Assembly: GCA_948470475.1 (NCBI GenBank) | Contig: OX419338.1 | Location: forward strand, 35,722,095 to 35,786,094 | Direction of reading: 5' to 3' | DNA: 64,000 nucleotides | Source of the DNA: Galaxea fascicularis | Lineage: Eukaryota > Cnidaria > Anthozoa > Scleractinia > Euphylliidae | Part shown: one piece after another, positions 23,829-36,670 of the stretch | Position numbering within the stretch: position 1 is the stretch's first letter | How the letters are laid out: the number at the start of each line of letters is the position of its first letter | Notes under the pieces: generated by a model | The model's database searches: none | Told to the model about the DNA's origin: nothing | What the model saw: the letters and a program-made list of their open reading frames with translations, nothing else | Position numbers and translations under genes: made by a program

Positions 23829-26800
23829 GAACAGTGTTTGTAGACTTAACAGGGCCAAAGAATAAAAAACGTTTGAGAATCTAACGATAAACTCCAATGA
23901 GGCTTGGATTTATCGATAATATTTTGGCCCTGAACCGAACAAATCGAAATCAAAGGGAAATGTAAATATAGTTCTAAAATATTCGACTATGTGGAATGAG
24001 AAATTATTCCTGTTATAGGGAATCGAATGAACTGAGCATATTGCAAAGCTGTAAAAAAATCTCTCTTTCAGTGAAAAGAAAATTACCGGTTGAAGTCACA
24101 CAAATAAGTTAAGGTGGAATTTACAAAGAAAATGATATATAAATAATTACAGATTTGTTATCAATTTACTTATCAAGAAGAGAAAAAGTTAATGCAACAG
24201 CTTTAAATTATTCCGTGATAAGAATTAGATTTTTTCGACGATAAATGTGTATTTGAGGGCGAAATGCCAACTTGTTCAAATTTATTGCAGTTATTTTTTT
24301 TTTTTTGGCAGATTAGTTATTTCCTTAGGGAAGGTATTGTTTGCATGCAAACCTTAAGCATGAGATATATTCTTACTGTTTTTGTGTAATGGCTCATAAA
24401 CAAAGTTAAATTACTTGCCTTCTAAAGACTTTAATCGTGTGTTATAAAGAACCAGTTTCGTGGGTAGTGTACATGCTTTACTGAAGAACTGGAAGACATG
24501 TGGTTAGCGTCTCTGAATTTTGAATAAACTTTATTGGATCATTAATTGCGGTTTCCTGATTAATTTATTGTTTTTCGCCGCACATTAATCTTTGTTTAAA
24601 ACAAACCTTGATCTGTGTTCCAAAAGTAAACTATTTACTGACAGTAAACTTGTGAAGTCTGACGTGTCAGTTTGAAGGAAACACGAAAATATAAAAATAA
24701 AACAAACTCGACAGCACCGGAACAGTTTACTTCTGCTGAGAGATTGATCGATATTTGATGTAAGAGCGCCTCTTAGCACAAAGTTGTAAGCATTTTTAAT
24801 CCGTGCCAGCAAAAGATTTGAGTCTTGCATATTCTGTTTTTGCTGAAAAATGCTGGTGGTGACACCAAGCTGGAAAGGAACTGAGGGTTATTAAATGGGA
24901 AAAACACACTTCCGCGTAGCTTTAAACCACCAAAATTGTGTTCCTGTTCAATACCTGGTAGAATAGTTGAATTTAACAAGCGTCAAGAACCAGAATGAAA
25001 TCTTTAAGGGAAATACGTCACTGTGTCCTTAACGTTGAAATGAGGGCAATATGACTCATTATATTATTTCAAATATTTTTTACTGTAAATTAAACATAGA
25101 AATCTCCTGGTAGATATAATATTACAGAATATTTTGCTTTCAGAAATGAGAACATTTGTTAGATATTGTTTGTTAGCAGAGTTTAACAAGTAAAAACAGC
25201 TTAAAACACACGCAATCGATTACGAAGTTTACTACCCCACGCATCGTCTTCAACGCCGTTTCAGTCTGTCGAATATCGAGCTGTTACTATCCGGCAGAAA
25301 CTTCTCTCTTCCTTGAAAAAGGTGTTCTTGAAATACTTATGTACTTATAAACGACAAAAGATGAATAGAAGGGTGATTAATTCCAATCTAATGGAGAGAA
25401 TAGCGATTCCGGTTTTTTCGTTTAATTGAGTTAAAATACTGATTGTCTTTGTACGAACTTATTCATTCTTAGACAAATGCAAAAATATTATAAATCAATT
25501 TAGCCAAAATACAACTTACACAACTTTATACCATAACACCGATGTTTAAATCTACGAGAATAGTGATATTTCGAGTTTTGTGTAACGTTAACTAAGATGG
25601 ATGTTCGAGACTCTCCTAAACACTGCCATATCAATAGATGATTTAGTTAATTGCTGGAAATTTCACGCGTGAGTTTCTAACCGTTTGAAAGAAATACTGC
25701 AAATGGAAAATATCCATGTATTATCAAAGTTTAATATATATTTATCGGGAAGTTATATAGAAGCTAAACTAGTAGTCCAGTTGTTTAAGTCTGAAACAAA
25801 TCCCAAAGTCTGGCAATTCAGAAGAAAGAAATTGAAAACCTGATGCAGCAAGACCTTTTTAAGAGATAAAATTCATCTTTATTCAGTGCTAAATTTACTG
25901 TGAAAGGCGCTGACTAGTTGAATAAAACTCATTCAGCATTATACCTATTGAAGCTTTGTGCACAGTGTGAATAAATCCTCGCCATTAAGTTCTACTAAAA
26001 GTGCATCTGAAGAGGCAAACCTACTTGTTAGTTCGCAATTATCACCGAGGAACTGTACAATAGTCTTCTTTGTAACTACGAACAAAGCAAACTTTGGTAG
26101 TCTTATTTTCGAACTTGTTCTATGCTGACTTGGTTCGGAAAGGCGTTAGATATCGCCGCCGAAGATTAGTATAAATTTCAACGGTTCGGTAATGAATTCT
26201 AGTATAGAATAAAGTAAGTAGACTGCAACTAATCATTCAATTTGTTCCACCAATTTCACGCTCAAAGCTCTTGGTCAGTAACTTGGTTCAAACTTCTATT
26301 TCGCAAAGCTGTTATATTCACACGAAATGAATTACCTTTTTTTATTGCCCTTTTAAAATGAACTTATAGACACAAAGGTAGCTTGTTCAAAAGTGCCAAA
26401 AAAGGTGATTAATAAGATTGACGAATGGCTTCCCCGCCACATTTGATTAAAACGAAGAGAAAGAACGGGCTTTCTGCTAAAATAGGTGATCGAGCAGACT
26501 GAGTTAATTTAATGTGACAGGATATGTGTTAAACAATAAGTTATTTCAGTAATTTGAAAACCTCATGTCAAGGATTACCGCAATGCTGATGAAAAACAAT
26601 ATTTCGCAATTGAAAAGCCCCCTGTTTGATAGAGGTTTTACAGCGAATGTTGCAATGACAAATTAACAAAGCTTGTATATTGTACAGTTTGGAAACTGTA
26701 TCACACATAACAGTAGGCTTTCCTTACATTTCATTATTTGTTTTAAATCTCAGCAAATCAGAAAAGGCAAATCTTCACCATAAAATCTTTTTTGTCCAAG

Positions 26801-28578
26801 ATTCATTCATTATAGAAGACTAAACAAAGTTAGGTCAGATACGAAAAGATTCGTGGGGAAGATGACTGATCAAATAGAAAAACATCTTTAAAAAGTAATT
26901 GAGATATTTGATTTTTATCGGAACTTTAATACAATTTATTCTTTGTTCTATGTTGAACTTTTCCGAGCTCAGGAATAAAAAGAATTGGTATAATATTGCT
27001 TTCCAACTAGGAAATCGTATTATCAATTAATTGCAACTTGGATGACTAGAATATTTTTATAATATGTCATCTCAAAGTTTAGTTTAGAGTTAGCTTTTTC
27101 AAGAAATTCATTGGAGTGCAAGCGTCAGGCAAGGTGCTAGTTATCATGGCAATCTAAATTTCATTGCTCATGAATATGTCTCGACGACACCAGTACGTAT
27201 TAACACTGAAACAAAGAGGTGTTAAGTTGGTGATAAAATAGCCGAAAATATGAAACATAAAAGCAGTGTTTTAACAGTTTGTTATACCTTTGCTATTTGG
27301 AAACTACACGAAAAATGCTCTGTATAAGAATCGATTGAGATTGTGAATAATGTTCTGATGCCTGGCGCGTGGACGGTTTTGTCTACTACTACAATCTTTT
27401 TAAGCTTTTCTCTTATCTTTTCTAATTACTCATTAGCGCACCGAGTACCTGATGAGCGAGTGATTCTATGGTTACAAATCTCGTGCACAAAAACCAATAT
27501 GTTCACTAATGCATTCACATGCAGTGTAGTTGTATATTGTGCTTGAGAAAGTTTACTGGGCTAAAATCTGGCATTAACCTTTTGCTCCTTAAACGAGCAA
27601 GTGATAAGTGTAATGTGTTTTTAGGATAAGCCGTGTAATGTTGAAACACCTTAGACCCCCCAAATGGTTTAAATGTGCAAACGTTAACAGCTTTATATTG
27701 TGAACTGGTTACAATTAACAATTGTATCATTCAAAATAATGTTGACTTCTGTTTGCTTTTGTACACGCTTCCTTCGTTTTCTTCGTTTTCAATATCGTAA
27801 ACCAGCGCATTCTAGCTGTTAGTTTGTAAATCTTAGTTACCGTTGTTATCTAGTCCAGAGTTGGGATAGGTTTGCTGCTTACACCCGTCGATTTTACAAC
27901 TCACTGTAACTCAATGGATATTTATATGACAAAATCGAACATTTTCTTTTGTTTAGTGGTTGCCAGCAATTTGAAATATTGTCTTTGCAGCTTACAAAAC
28001 TGTAAAAAGCGAATTACACCAGTATGTAACACATAAAACCGTAGACACTAACCGATTAAAACGCAAATGAAATCGTTATGTCTTGATATTATGGAAATCG
28101 GCAAAGTTCATTTTAATGAACCACGATAGTTTAAAAAAAAATTAAAATACTGCCGACTAAGTATAGACAGTACATGAAATCCATGTTCATTCTGGGGATC
28201 TTCTCTGGAGACCGAAACTAGTTCGACTTAGCCTGGACATTTCAAACGGAAAACATTTGAGTTGTCACGTTGAGTGTGATTGGCCAGGTGAGAAAGGGGG
28301 AGGGGAGAGCGAGGAGTGGTGGTAACTTAGTAACTTTGCCGGAGGGCTCCACCCAAAGGTTCAGCTCTGTCTCCTTACACACAGTAGCAAGTTTTGCTGA
28401 AATGAAAACCTGTTTAAAGATAGGTAAAAACTGTACCTTTCTTATACCTCGATAATAAGCGCTAGCCAATGCTCACCAAGGGATCACCAAGATATTTCCT
28501 ACCGGTTTTACACAGGAGGACCTGTACTCTTTACTTTGTGATTTTTGTCCAAAAAATTATTCCTTTTGTTAACAAGCA

Positions 28579-28583
<5 letters not shown>
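23829..28583. other. Long AT-rich non-coding stretch, no gene seen
   Basis: About 4.8 kb that is markedly AT-rich. Open frames do not exceed about 81 codons and carry no recognisable domain. No strong repeats noticed. Confidence 0.5.

Positions 28584-28612
<29 letters not shown>
28584..28612. repeat. (TA)n microsatellite
   Basis: An uninterrupted TA dinucleotide run of about 14 units. Confidence 0.95.
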
Positions 28613-28614
<2 letters not shown>

Positions 28615-28683
28615 CCGTTTTACGAAGTCACAGACTACTTTTGTGATCCTTAACAACACTGAAATTTTCAACTTAGCCATCCA

Positions 28684-28893
28684 GGTGCCTCCCAGGGCGG
28701 GCCGCTTGTCTCTCACCATTATTGGGTATGAGTTTGTTGGTTCTCTACTCTGCTCCGAGAGGTTTTTCACCGGGTACTCCGGTTTTCCCCTCTCTTCAAA
28801 AACCAACATTTGATTTGATTTAAGAATTGTTAGTTTTCTTTGTAAGGCGTATTTGAAAATTTACGTTGAATTTGCGCGGTATAAATAAATATT
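28684..28893 (+). mobile_element. SINE copy, family A (decayed 5' end)
   Basis: It shares the block GGTTCTCTACTCTGCTCCGA, followed by GAGGTTTTTC, CGGGTACTC and AAAACCAACA, with the copies at 34569-34790 (+) and 44535-44735 (-). The tail is TTGATTTGATTTAA and later GCGGTATAAATAAATATT. The 5' head, which is tRNA-like in the 34.6 kb copy, is degraded here. Boundaries are approximate. Confidence 0.7.
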
Positions 28894-30113
28894 TACCATT
28901 ATTTGTTATTAACGTCTTGATTTCTAGAGTTTTGCATTGTTTGTTGTTATATTTACCGAATAAGCAATAGTTTCCCGGAAAATCGTAAACATTCTCTTGG
29001 GCACTGGGACTCATGTGATCCTCATACAAGCTCTCAACAGTGTCAACAGGATCCAGAAAACTCCCAAACAACAGAAAATAACGTCTTAAGACGAGGATTA
29101 ATTCTAAAAGGAAATCGAGCAAATTAAAAACCATTAGAGTGATCAGCATCAAATTTCTCCTTGCAATATCAATGCTTTATAAAACAGAGTGGTCATGAGA
29201 ATTAAGGATAGGATCACAAGATGAGTTTGCTTCAGTGATATTTGAACAATTTCTCCCTACTACTTCTATTCTATCAGTGGGAAATGTGAAGGAGCAACAA
29301 ATGAGAATTTAAATTTTGATCTTAGGGTTTACAGGTTTAATATGTCGTACGATCGTTTCACTTGATTCAGTAAATCGAATGAAGAACTCAAAGAATTGTG
29401 TTAAGATGTCTTACGGATTTAATAATATAGTCTTACTTTCCTGTGTTCGTTTAAAATTTAGGTCATCAGGAATAAAAGTAACTTGTGTGTACCTTATAAG
29501 AAATCGAATAGAACAAAATAGTTTTACCTACATCAATCAGTTTGTTATTAAGCTTAACTCTTCAGGTGTAAGAATGGCCGCATATGACACTATTGAATGA
29601 AAATATTTTTACGTCCCTGGTGTGCAAGCCGGCTGATAAAATGTCTTAAGAACAAAAAGAACAGTTTGGTCCGGAATTTATTGTAAAATTAATGAAGGTG
29701 TTTATTAGTAAAGTTTCATTTGAATAGTACCGTTGCAGGTTAGTATTCCATCAACGCATTTAGAAACTTAGAAATACCTCATACACTATCATTGATAGGA
29801 TCCATACGACAGGTTTCATATGGTTAGTTACACTTGAAGATTTGATCTACCAAAGTGCATGACTTAAAGTAACGTTACAGCCACCTTGTATAACATAGTA
29901 CAGTAAACCGGCACCACAGAAATCGAAGCAAAACTGCATAATAACTTTATTTGCCCTGACAATTATACGCCAGACTCTTAAGTTAAATCCGAATCAACGC
30001 GGCCCCATTAATTCCACCACAGTAGAAGTGCTATTAACGCTACTGAATTCATTTCAGAAGTCAAAGTAAAGGACGTCATCCAGAAAGCAAATAAGCACAA
30101 CTTAAATTAATTC
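28894..30113. other. Non-coding, no gene seen
   Basis: Only short open frames. A 109-codon minus-strand frame from an ATG at 29149 has a hydrophobic start but overlaps the SINE tail, and I do not accept it as a gene. Confidence 0.45.
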
Positions 30114-30389
30114 CTCATTCTTGTATCAGAACTAGTCGAGAATGCTGAATCACTTCTACAGTAGCTAGAGAAAGCAGCAAAACTAGTGGGGCTACACTGC
30201 AATGAAAGTAAAACACAGTACATCTCTACGACCCCGAACCACCACGGCCTGCGATCGCTTTCAGGTGCAAGATCGAGATCATCCAGGCCCTCCTTTTGTG
30301 GAAACCCAACGGTCCAGTCCACTCTCTTGGCAGACAGACGGGTCTGGAGAGAGATCGTTCTTGGCCCCCCTACTGGAAGAGTCGAATGA
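30114..30389 (+). pseudogene. Decayed non-LTR retrotransposon reverse transcriptase fragment
   Basis: The frame reads LVSELVENAESLL, an in-frame stop (TAG at about 30162), then LEKAAKLVGLHCNESKTQY. The GLHCNESKT block is the signature just after the catalytic region of LINE reverse transcriptases, where family members read close to GL.VN..KTEY. The next part (LRSLSGA) fits the segment ahead of YLG, but YLG and most of the C-terminal domain are missing. The frame instead jumps to LLADRRVWREIVLGPP and stops, which resembles the extreme C-terminus of such proteins. So this looks like an internally deleted, inactive remnant. Nothing else of the element is recognisable nearby. Confidence 0.65.
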
Positions 30390-30485
30390 TGATGCTGATG
30401 AATGCAATTCCATGTTCGACCTCCCGGAGTGAAATCTCTAAGGGTCTTTCAAGAAAGAATATAACGTAGATGACTATATGTATAG

Positions 30486-30608
30486 GTAATCACATGATTC
30501 CGAGTGCAATTTGGAATAAATAAGCATGAGTAAATTTTTTCAAAGACCAACAAAATTGCACGAGCCCATAGGGCGAGTGCAATTTGCGGTCTTTGAAAAA
30601 ATTTACGA

Positions 30609-30644
<36 letters not shown>

Positions 30645-30652
30645 GTGATTAC
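30486..30652. repeat. 167-bp palindrome (foldback element)
   Basis: GTAATCACATGA at the left end pairs with TCATGTGATTAC at the right end. The arms continue through CGAGTGCAATTTGG, GAATAAATAAGCA and TTTTTTCAAAGACC to a small centre at about 30565-30580 (GAGCCC / GGGCGAG). Arms are about 75 bp each and nearly perfect. No coding capacity. Confidence 0.9.
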
Positions 30653-30656
30653 TTAT

Positions 30657-31153
30657 TAATAATACACTTGAAAAAACAGACTACTTATAAAGCTTCAAGC
30701 CCATACATTGACTACTGAGGTACGCAGAAGGCATTGCCCTCGATCTTCCGAAACTTGAAGAAGCTTCGAAAATATCCGGAGATCACCGGAAGTGTTCGGT
30801 AATCTTCGGAAATGTTCGGTAATGTTCGGGTAATGTTCGGAAAGCTTCGGAAGTGTTTGGGTGATCGTCGGAAGCATTCGGGTGATCTTCGGAAGTGTTC
30901 GGCGATCTTCGGAAATCTTCGTGTGGGCTTCGGATTTCTTCGGAAGGTTTCAAACGATATTCGGCGGTCTTCGAAGTACATCGGTTGGTCTTCGGAAGTC
31001 TTCGAGTCTTCGTTTTAACTTCGGAAATCTTCGTTGTAATTTGCACTCGTGTTACACTTTTGCACTGGTGTTACACTTTCTGCACTTTGTTACACTTGAA
31101 CTGCACTGCTGTCAGCCAATCACAATCGAGTAATTTTTTCAAGTGTATTATTA
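30657..31153. mobile_element. About 500-bp MITE enclosing a CTTCGG minisatellite
   Basis: The 20-bp terminal inverted repeat TAATAATACACTTGAAAAAA at 30657-30676 is mirrored at 31134-31153. Inside, about 30745-31040 is a degenerate array of CTTCGGAA and GTTCGG units; on both strands it yields overlapping low-complexity open frames that are not genes. Next to the right end are repeated GTTACACTT/GCACT phrases and CAGCCAATCACAATCGAG. It is non-autonomous, with no transposase. It abuts the palindrome at 30486-30652, separated by only a few bases. Confidence 0.85.
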
Positions 31154-34100
31154 GGCCGGGTAAAGGATCAACAGGTGAGGCAATGATCAGATCAGAGGAC
31201 AGCAAAAAAGTCTTGCCTCGATCTACGACTAGATTACGATAATATTCAGTTGTTTTAGGGTTGCATTGTCAGTGTGTAGTCGTCAAAGAAATGGCTGAAC
31301 ATGAGTGGGACCTATTTGCAAAACTTTAGGGTACCACCGAGTTCCACTGAGAACTACCACAGTGATTCAGTTACAAAGGAGGAGCTCAAACAAGTTGATT
31401 AGACACTTCTCTTTCTGATAGGCACTGTCTTGTTGAAGACGTCAAGACGGAGAAACCAGCAAAACAAATATCATCTATTTTTAGCAACTTCAGAAGTGCT
31501 TTGGCGTGTTAGTATCAAAAACTTTGAAAACAGATTGTCCATAATGGTTTACAAATCGGCAATTCCTATCTTTGTCTGAATCCTTGGTAAGATATTGGAT
31601 ACATCTGAAGCAATATATCTTATTAATTCAGTCTCATCACAAAAGGTACCTCTTACATTTCAAATTTCACCCATATTCTTTTATTGAGGACACGCTTGTT
31701 TTAAAATTATCTCTACCCTCGGTTAGCCTCAATTAATTTCTTTACCCCTTAAATCGCGTATGGTGATTGTTGGTTTTTCACTCGACTGTCTATGAATTCA
31801 CAGTAATGAAACTGAGCCGTCAAGCATCACTTTCATGTTTGCTTCGCTACGTCGAACATAATGATACGAACAACTAAGCAGAGATAGTTTATTTTAAAAT
31901 TACCCATATCTTCTGGAGTTTCCTTCTCGCAAAAATAACTTCAAACACGTCTCTGTTATCCTAGTTTGTGTATTCTCGGCAAAACAACGTAAGCAAAAAT
32001 TTTGTACACACTTATATCAAGGGTTTAATGACGCAGTTGGGTTCTGTAGTTTTAATATACAATACTAGATTTAGAAATATTTGTTGAATAAAAATGCAAG
32101 TAATATTAAAGCAACTCCTACTAAGCCACGTGATTTGTAGACAACAAACAGCAATGATAAAAAATGGCGTACACGTGTTCGTGTTTGCTCGCGTTGCGAA
32201 AACAAGGAAGCGACAAGGGTATGGCCGCTTGATGTTTCCGTTTAGTTACAGCACAAGTATGCGCCGATAAAGCATGCTTCGGAAGTATTATTCCTGAGTT
32301 TGTCAATAATATTGTTTTTAGTTTGGAGTTATCATATCATCTCAAGCCAGAAATAGCGATGGTGCCTATATCTGTGAGGGGAAGTGTTTCGTTTGAGAAC
32401 CGCTAACATAAATAGTATTATTAATCAAAAAGTTATTTATGTAACAATTTCATCCAAACCAGAAAACATTGTGGTTTCCTAGAAGATCTGGCACAAACTC
32501 AAAACTATCAACTGAGAAACACAAGCACTTTGTTTTTGGTATCTACCCTTCTCAATCTGAAATTTAGGAGGCCAAGCCTTCCGCACTATCCCACCGTGAA
32601 GGAAACTAAGCGGCAGTTTACTTGAGAAAAAAGTAAGAAAAAAGTAAGAAAAAAGTAATCAAATCTGTAGTAATAAGGACTTGAATAGTTTCGGAATGAA
32701 ATAATCAGCAGATTTTTGCTTTTTTGTCTCGGTTTTTTTTTTCTACATTTTTTATATTTTTCAATGTGTTTTCCCTACTTGCTCCTTTGTATTTTTTCTT
32801 AGAATGGCACTTGCCTGGATAAATTTAACAGTCACGAGTCCACAGGCAAGATAAAGTTGAAATCTTTTCTCATCGGTTGTAACAGTGTATTGAAACTGAT
32901 GAGCTGAAGGGATTAAATATAGGTTCATACATCTAAATTTGGTGGGACACGTTCTGTTCTATCTAACAAATGTCGGTTGTTTCTTGGCATTCCTTACATA
33001 CTTCAACTTCGAAATATTTCATTTTCTTTCAGCATTAAACCAAACTTTCGAATACACGACACGTTTGGCTCGACCCGTGCCAGTTATTTTGGGTGATTTT
33101 CGTATCACTGAGACGCATCTTATTTCTTCGATGATATGCCCGCAGTCCGTACACAAATTACCATAAGGTTCACTACACTAAAATCTTTACAGTTTGTAAC
33201 AAATAGTTGTAAGTAAGGCAACTGTTTGGATTCGCTAATACGTGCTATCTCATATTTCAAGATTCAAGTTTTAGATTGTTTAGTATTCACACCAGCACAT
33301 TCTGACTTCTGAGAAAACATAGGAACGCAATAATGTAGCATACAAGAGTAGCATCGTGGCAACATTGAGCGCCCGGCTGAAAGCTCCAAAACAATAGACA
33401 ATCCTGTGCATTCCTGTGCATTTCGCAGTTTGGTACATTTCGTTGTAGTCCTCTTCAAAACAACATGAGAAGAAGCGAAGACGACTGCAACACCACAAAA
33501 GAACAAATTAAATTAGCACTACAATCACTCGGCATGTGCACTTAACATTTTAGTGCATTTCAATGCCGTTCTCTTAAAATCAACAGGCCAAACGGCACAA
33601 GGTTTGTCTAGAACGTGAGCTAATAATGGTTAATTTTTCATTAATTTTACTGTGACCGATAAAAACAGGAAAAAAGCATAAAGCCAGCCCCACTTTTACC
33701 ATTTGAATGAACTACAAGTGTAATATGAAAATAATCTTGCTGAACACTCGTCATTCGATCTTAGCGTCCATTTTTTTTTTTATGGAGGCACTCTTGGAAG
33801 TCACTGAGGACTTGTGTCCTGGGCGTTGTTTATGCTATGTTGCACAGAGTTCTGGCACTCATGACCATTTTTCCCCGACAGATATTCTCCGGTAACAGGG
33901 AACGTCATTTCCAAATTTTAACTTAAAGTTCTTGGGCGATTATTCCAATTTGTTAAACTTTTAAAATGTGAGTGAAATTTCCAGGTACTGCATTGTAGTG
34001 TTGGTTGGTCCACCTGTGGTAGCATACATGCTACATGTATGATGGGATAGGTTTGAGGAGGTGTGTAAAAAAGGCGGGAACGGAGTTGTTATTAAAAAAC

Positions 34101-34568
34101 TGATGTTGAGATTCAATTCGACTTAAATGTGGGAAAAGTGTTACTCTGAATGGCATTGACGGAAGAAAATTAAAATTCCTTGTAGGCGAATAATACCTCA
34201 AAGTAAAGAGAAGATACAGCGCGAATATGGAGAAAAAAGTGTAACCATTTATCGTCGATTAGTACCTTACCATTTTTGCAATTTGTCAACCGTATTCTGC
34301 TGTTGCTTTGTGTTAGTTTATCTCCTTACACAAATAACGCTCATGATTTTGTCATGTTTAATTGTTTAATGCAGTGTCAAAGATTTCCCCACAAATTCTA
34401 TCTGCGCAGCTCCTATGACACTTTCCTCCGTATTTGCCTACAGCTGACTTTATTCCTTATCCTCATGTAAAGCCGGTGTTTGAAGAAATGGTGCTCTTGA
34501 ACACAGGAGAAAAACTTCACGGAATTCATGACTGAAAAAAAAGCAACCCATGGCCATCAAGTAGTTTA
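31154..34568. other. Long non-coding stretch, no gene seen
   Basis: About 3.4 kb with open frames of at most about 80 codons. There is a small local duplication of GTGCATTTC phrases at about 33405-33570 and a triple AGAAAAAAGTA at about 32631-32660. The missing C-terminal exon of CAMTA (minus strand) could in principle lie here, but I could not recognise it. Confidence 0.45.
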
Positions 34569-34790
34569 GAAGGGTTGGCACAGTTGTGTGAGCACTCGTT
34601 TCCCACCAATGTGGCCCGGGTTCGATTCCCAGACTCGACGTCATATGTGAGTTTGTTGTTGGTTCTCTACTCTGCTTCGAGAGGTTTTTCTCCGGGTACT
34701 CAAAAACCAACACTTCCAAATTCCAATTCGATCCGGATGCAGGACCTCCCTGAAAACCACTTCGCGGTAAGTGGAACTTCCTGGGTAAAT
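34569..34790 (+). mobile_element. tRNA-derived SINE, family A (best-preserved head)
   Basis: The 5' part, about 34574-34632, is tRNA-like: TGTGAGCACTCG matches the box A side and GGTTCGATTCCC is a perfect box B for RNA polymerase III. It then runs into the shared body (GGTTCTCTACTCTGCTTCGA, GAGGTTTTTCTCCGGGTACT, AAAACCAACA) and a tail with CCAATTCGATCCGGATGCA. This copy shows that family A is tRNA-derived. End positions are approximate. Confidence 0.75.
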
Positions 34791-36543
34791 ATCATGATTT
34801 ATTTTTATTATTTCGAACAGGTCAGCACAGGGGGCGGTCACAACCAAGGTTCGCTTCAAGAGTATCAAGAGTATGTGGCTGCACGAAAATTGTTTATTGT
34901 CACCAGTTATTACGGATATCAAGGATTGAAATGCAGTCAAATATTCACCTTGGTCATTTTCCAAGTTATTGAACTGTGTTTTAAAGAAATCGCCTCTGCA
35001 AAAAATGCATAGTCTTCTCCAATTGGCTCTCCACACGCGCTTGGCAAAAAACGGTAAAACCGCTGTGACGATGTTCCCCCGACCCCACCACCCAGGTTGT
35101 ATGTGGACCGATATCCAAGAACATGCACAAGTAACACATGTACACCTGAATGGTTCATTTAATGACCAACCAGTGACCATCACACAAGATGGCCACCCTT
35201 ACAAGGACACACGTATCCCTGACGACAATTAAATAATACAAAATAATTGAATGTGGCGATGATCCTAATAAATACAATCTACGACTTGTAACTTGTAACA
35301 AGAACACGATACGAAAGCATCTTACATGGGCGCTTAATTATACCGCAGTACGGGTGTCAGTTATGACAGGTTCATTTACAAGCCACTTAAATGTTCCCAT
35401 TCGTACGGCATTACAGTGCGACTAATTCAACCAAGGCCACCCAGGAAAATTTCCCGTTAATTAGCCAACGAGAATCTGACATCGGAACTATGAGTTTTCA
35501 CAAAATTAATTATGTATGACAAATCTACCCACTATCGAAGCACAACAAAATTGAAATTACGGATATTCTATTGTTTCATCACTCGAACACTATTGGCCAA
35601 TTTGTAAAAAACATTCTCAGGTGGCCTTGGTCGGAGTAGTTGCACTGTAAAGAAAGCATATTTTCTCAGAATCTACCGAAACAATTTTCTGACGAAAAAG
35701 TGTAACTTCTAGAGGGACTTCCAGTTTTAATTTGTTTCTTTGTCAGAAAAAGAAACCATTGGAAAGCATATTGATAAACTTGGTGAATCTTTCCTAGAAA
35801 GGATGATACATGCCCATGAATTTTAAAACTTGTTTATAGCCGAGTTTGTATCGTGGTTTACAAGTTTCTTCGTTGGCTTGATGTCGCGAAACAACAAAAC
35901 ATACAAATTTGTCAAATCTAAGAGGCACTGAGATGAAGAATCCATAATCCGGCAACAAAGGCCGGCTGTATTTACAAGTTGCCTACAATACAAGCTTCTT
36001 AAATAGAAAATATTCGGCTGAATCAAATAGAAGGTATTCAGTTGAGTGCGATTATGTAAAAACCAAATTTCTGCCATCAACCAATGAGTGAGCAAACGTC
36101 ATGAATTGGTTGTCGTGCCTCGTGATTGGCCAAGAAACTGACGCCACGAATTTTTCAGCCAATCGCATTGCGGAAAACACGTGCTGAAAAAACTTGACTT
36201 CTAACTGTTGACAAAGCGACATTTTTAAAATAACACCAAAGAAGAACCAATAGAACATCGCACGAATGGCAGGCTAAACCATAAATTGTGGTTAAGTCCG
36301 CCTTGAATGCAATAAATGCCTTTTAAATAAACAAATAGCGATGAATCGAAATGATCCAAAAACTAATAGCCTTAACCCACACTTCGAACGTAACACTGTT
36401 ACGTTAACTAATAAATTTAACGCGAGCTTACGACAATTCACATCTATATAGATATCTAAGGCCATTCATCTGAGCTACTGAAAGTAGTTACAATTGTACC
36501 AGACAAAGTCTGTTAATAAATATGTCCTACACTGCGAGCATTT
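34791..36543. other. Non-coding, no gene seen
   Basis: Open frames over 34641-35232 on both strands partly overlap the SINE and show no recognisable domain. No other repeats noted. Confidence 0.45.
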
Positions 36544-36670
36544 CCTCTTTCTTTCGATCGAAGATCTTGTGCGCGAGCGGAAATTGGGGCGAGCGGAAGT
36601 GATCGCTTCGCACTCGATGACTTCCGCTCGCGCGCGCACGCTCACAAGATCGACGATCGAAAGAAAGAGG
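36544..36670. repeat. 127-bp GC-rich palindrome
   Basis: CCTCTTTCTTTCGATCG at 36544-36560 is mirrored by CGATCGAAAGAAAGAGG at 36654-36670. Inside, ATCTTGTGCGCGAGCGGAA faces TTCCGCTCGCGCG and CTCACAAGAT. The centre (about 36600-36630) is itself palindromic. It is strikingly CpG-rich in an AT-rich region. Confidence 0.85.

Noticed and set aside
28820..29149. Minus-strand frame with a hydrophobic, signal-like start
   Set aside because: It overlaps the SINE tail, has no recognisable domain, and the hydrophobic stretch can arise from AT-rich sequence.
30107..30322. 71-codon minus-strand open frame
   Set aside because: It is the shadow of the plus-strand reverse transcriptase remnant, whose motif is clear.
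30695..31242. Several overlapping frames on both strands with repeated RRSP/SSEIF-like units
   Set aside because: They are translations of the CTTCGG minisatellite, not genes.
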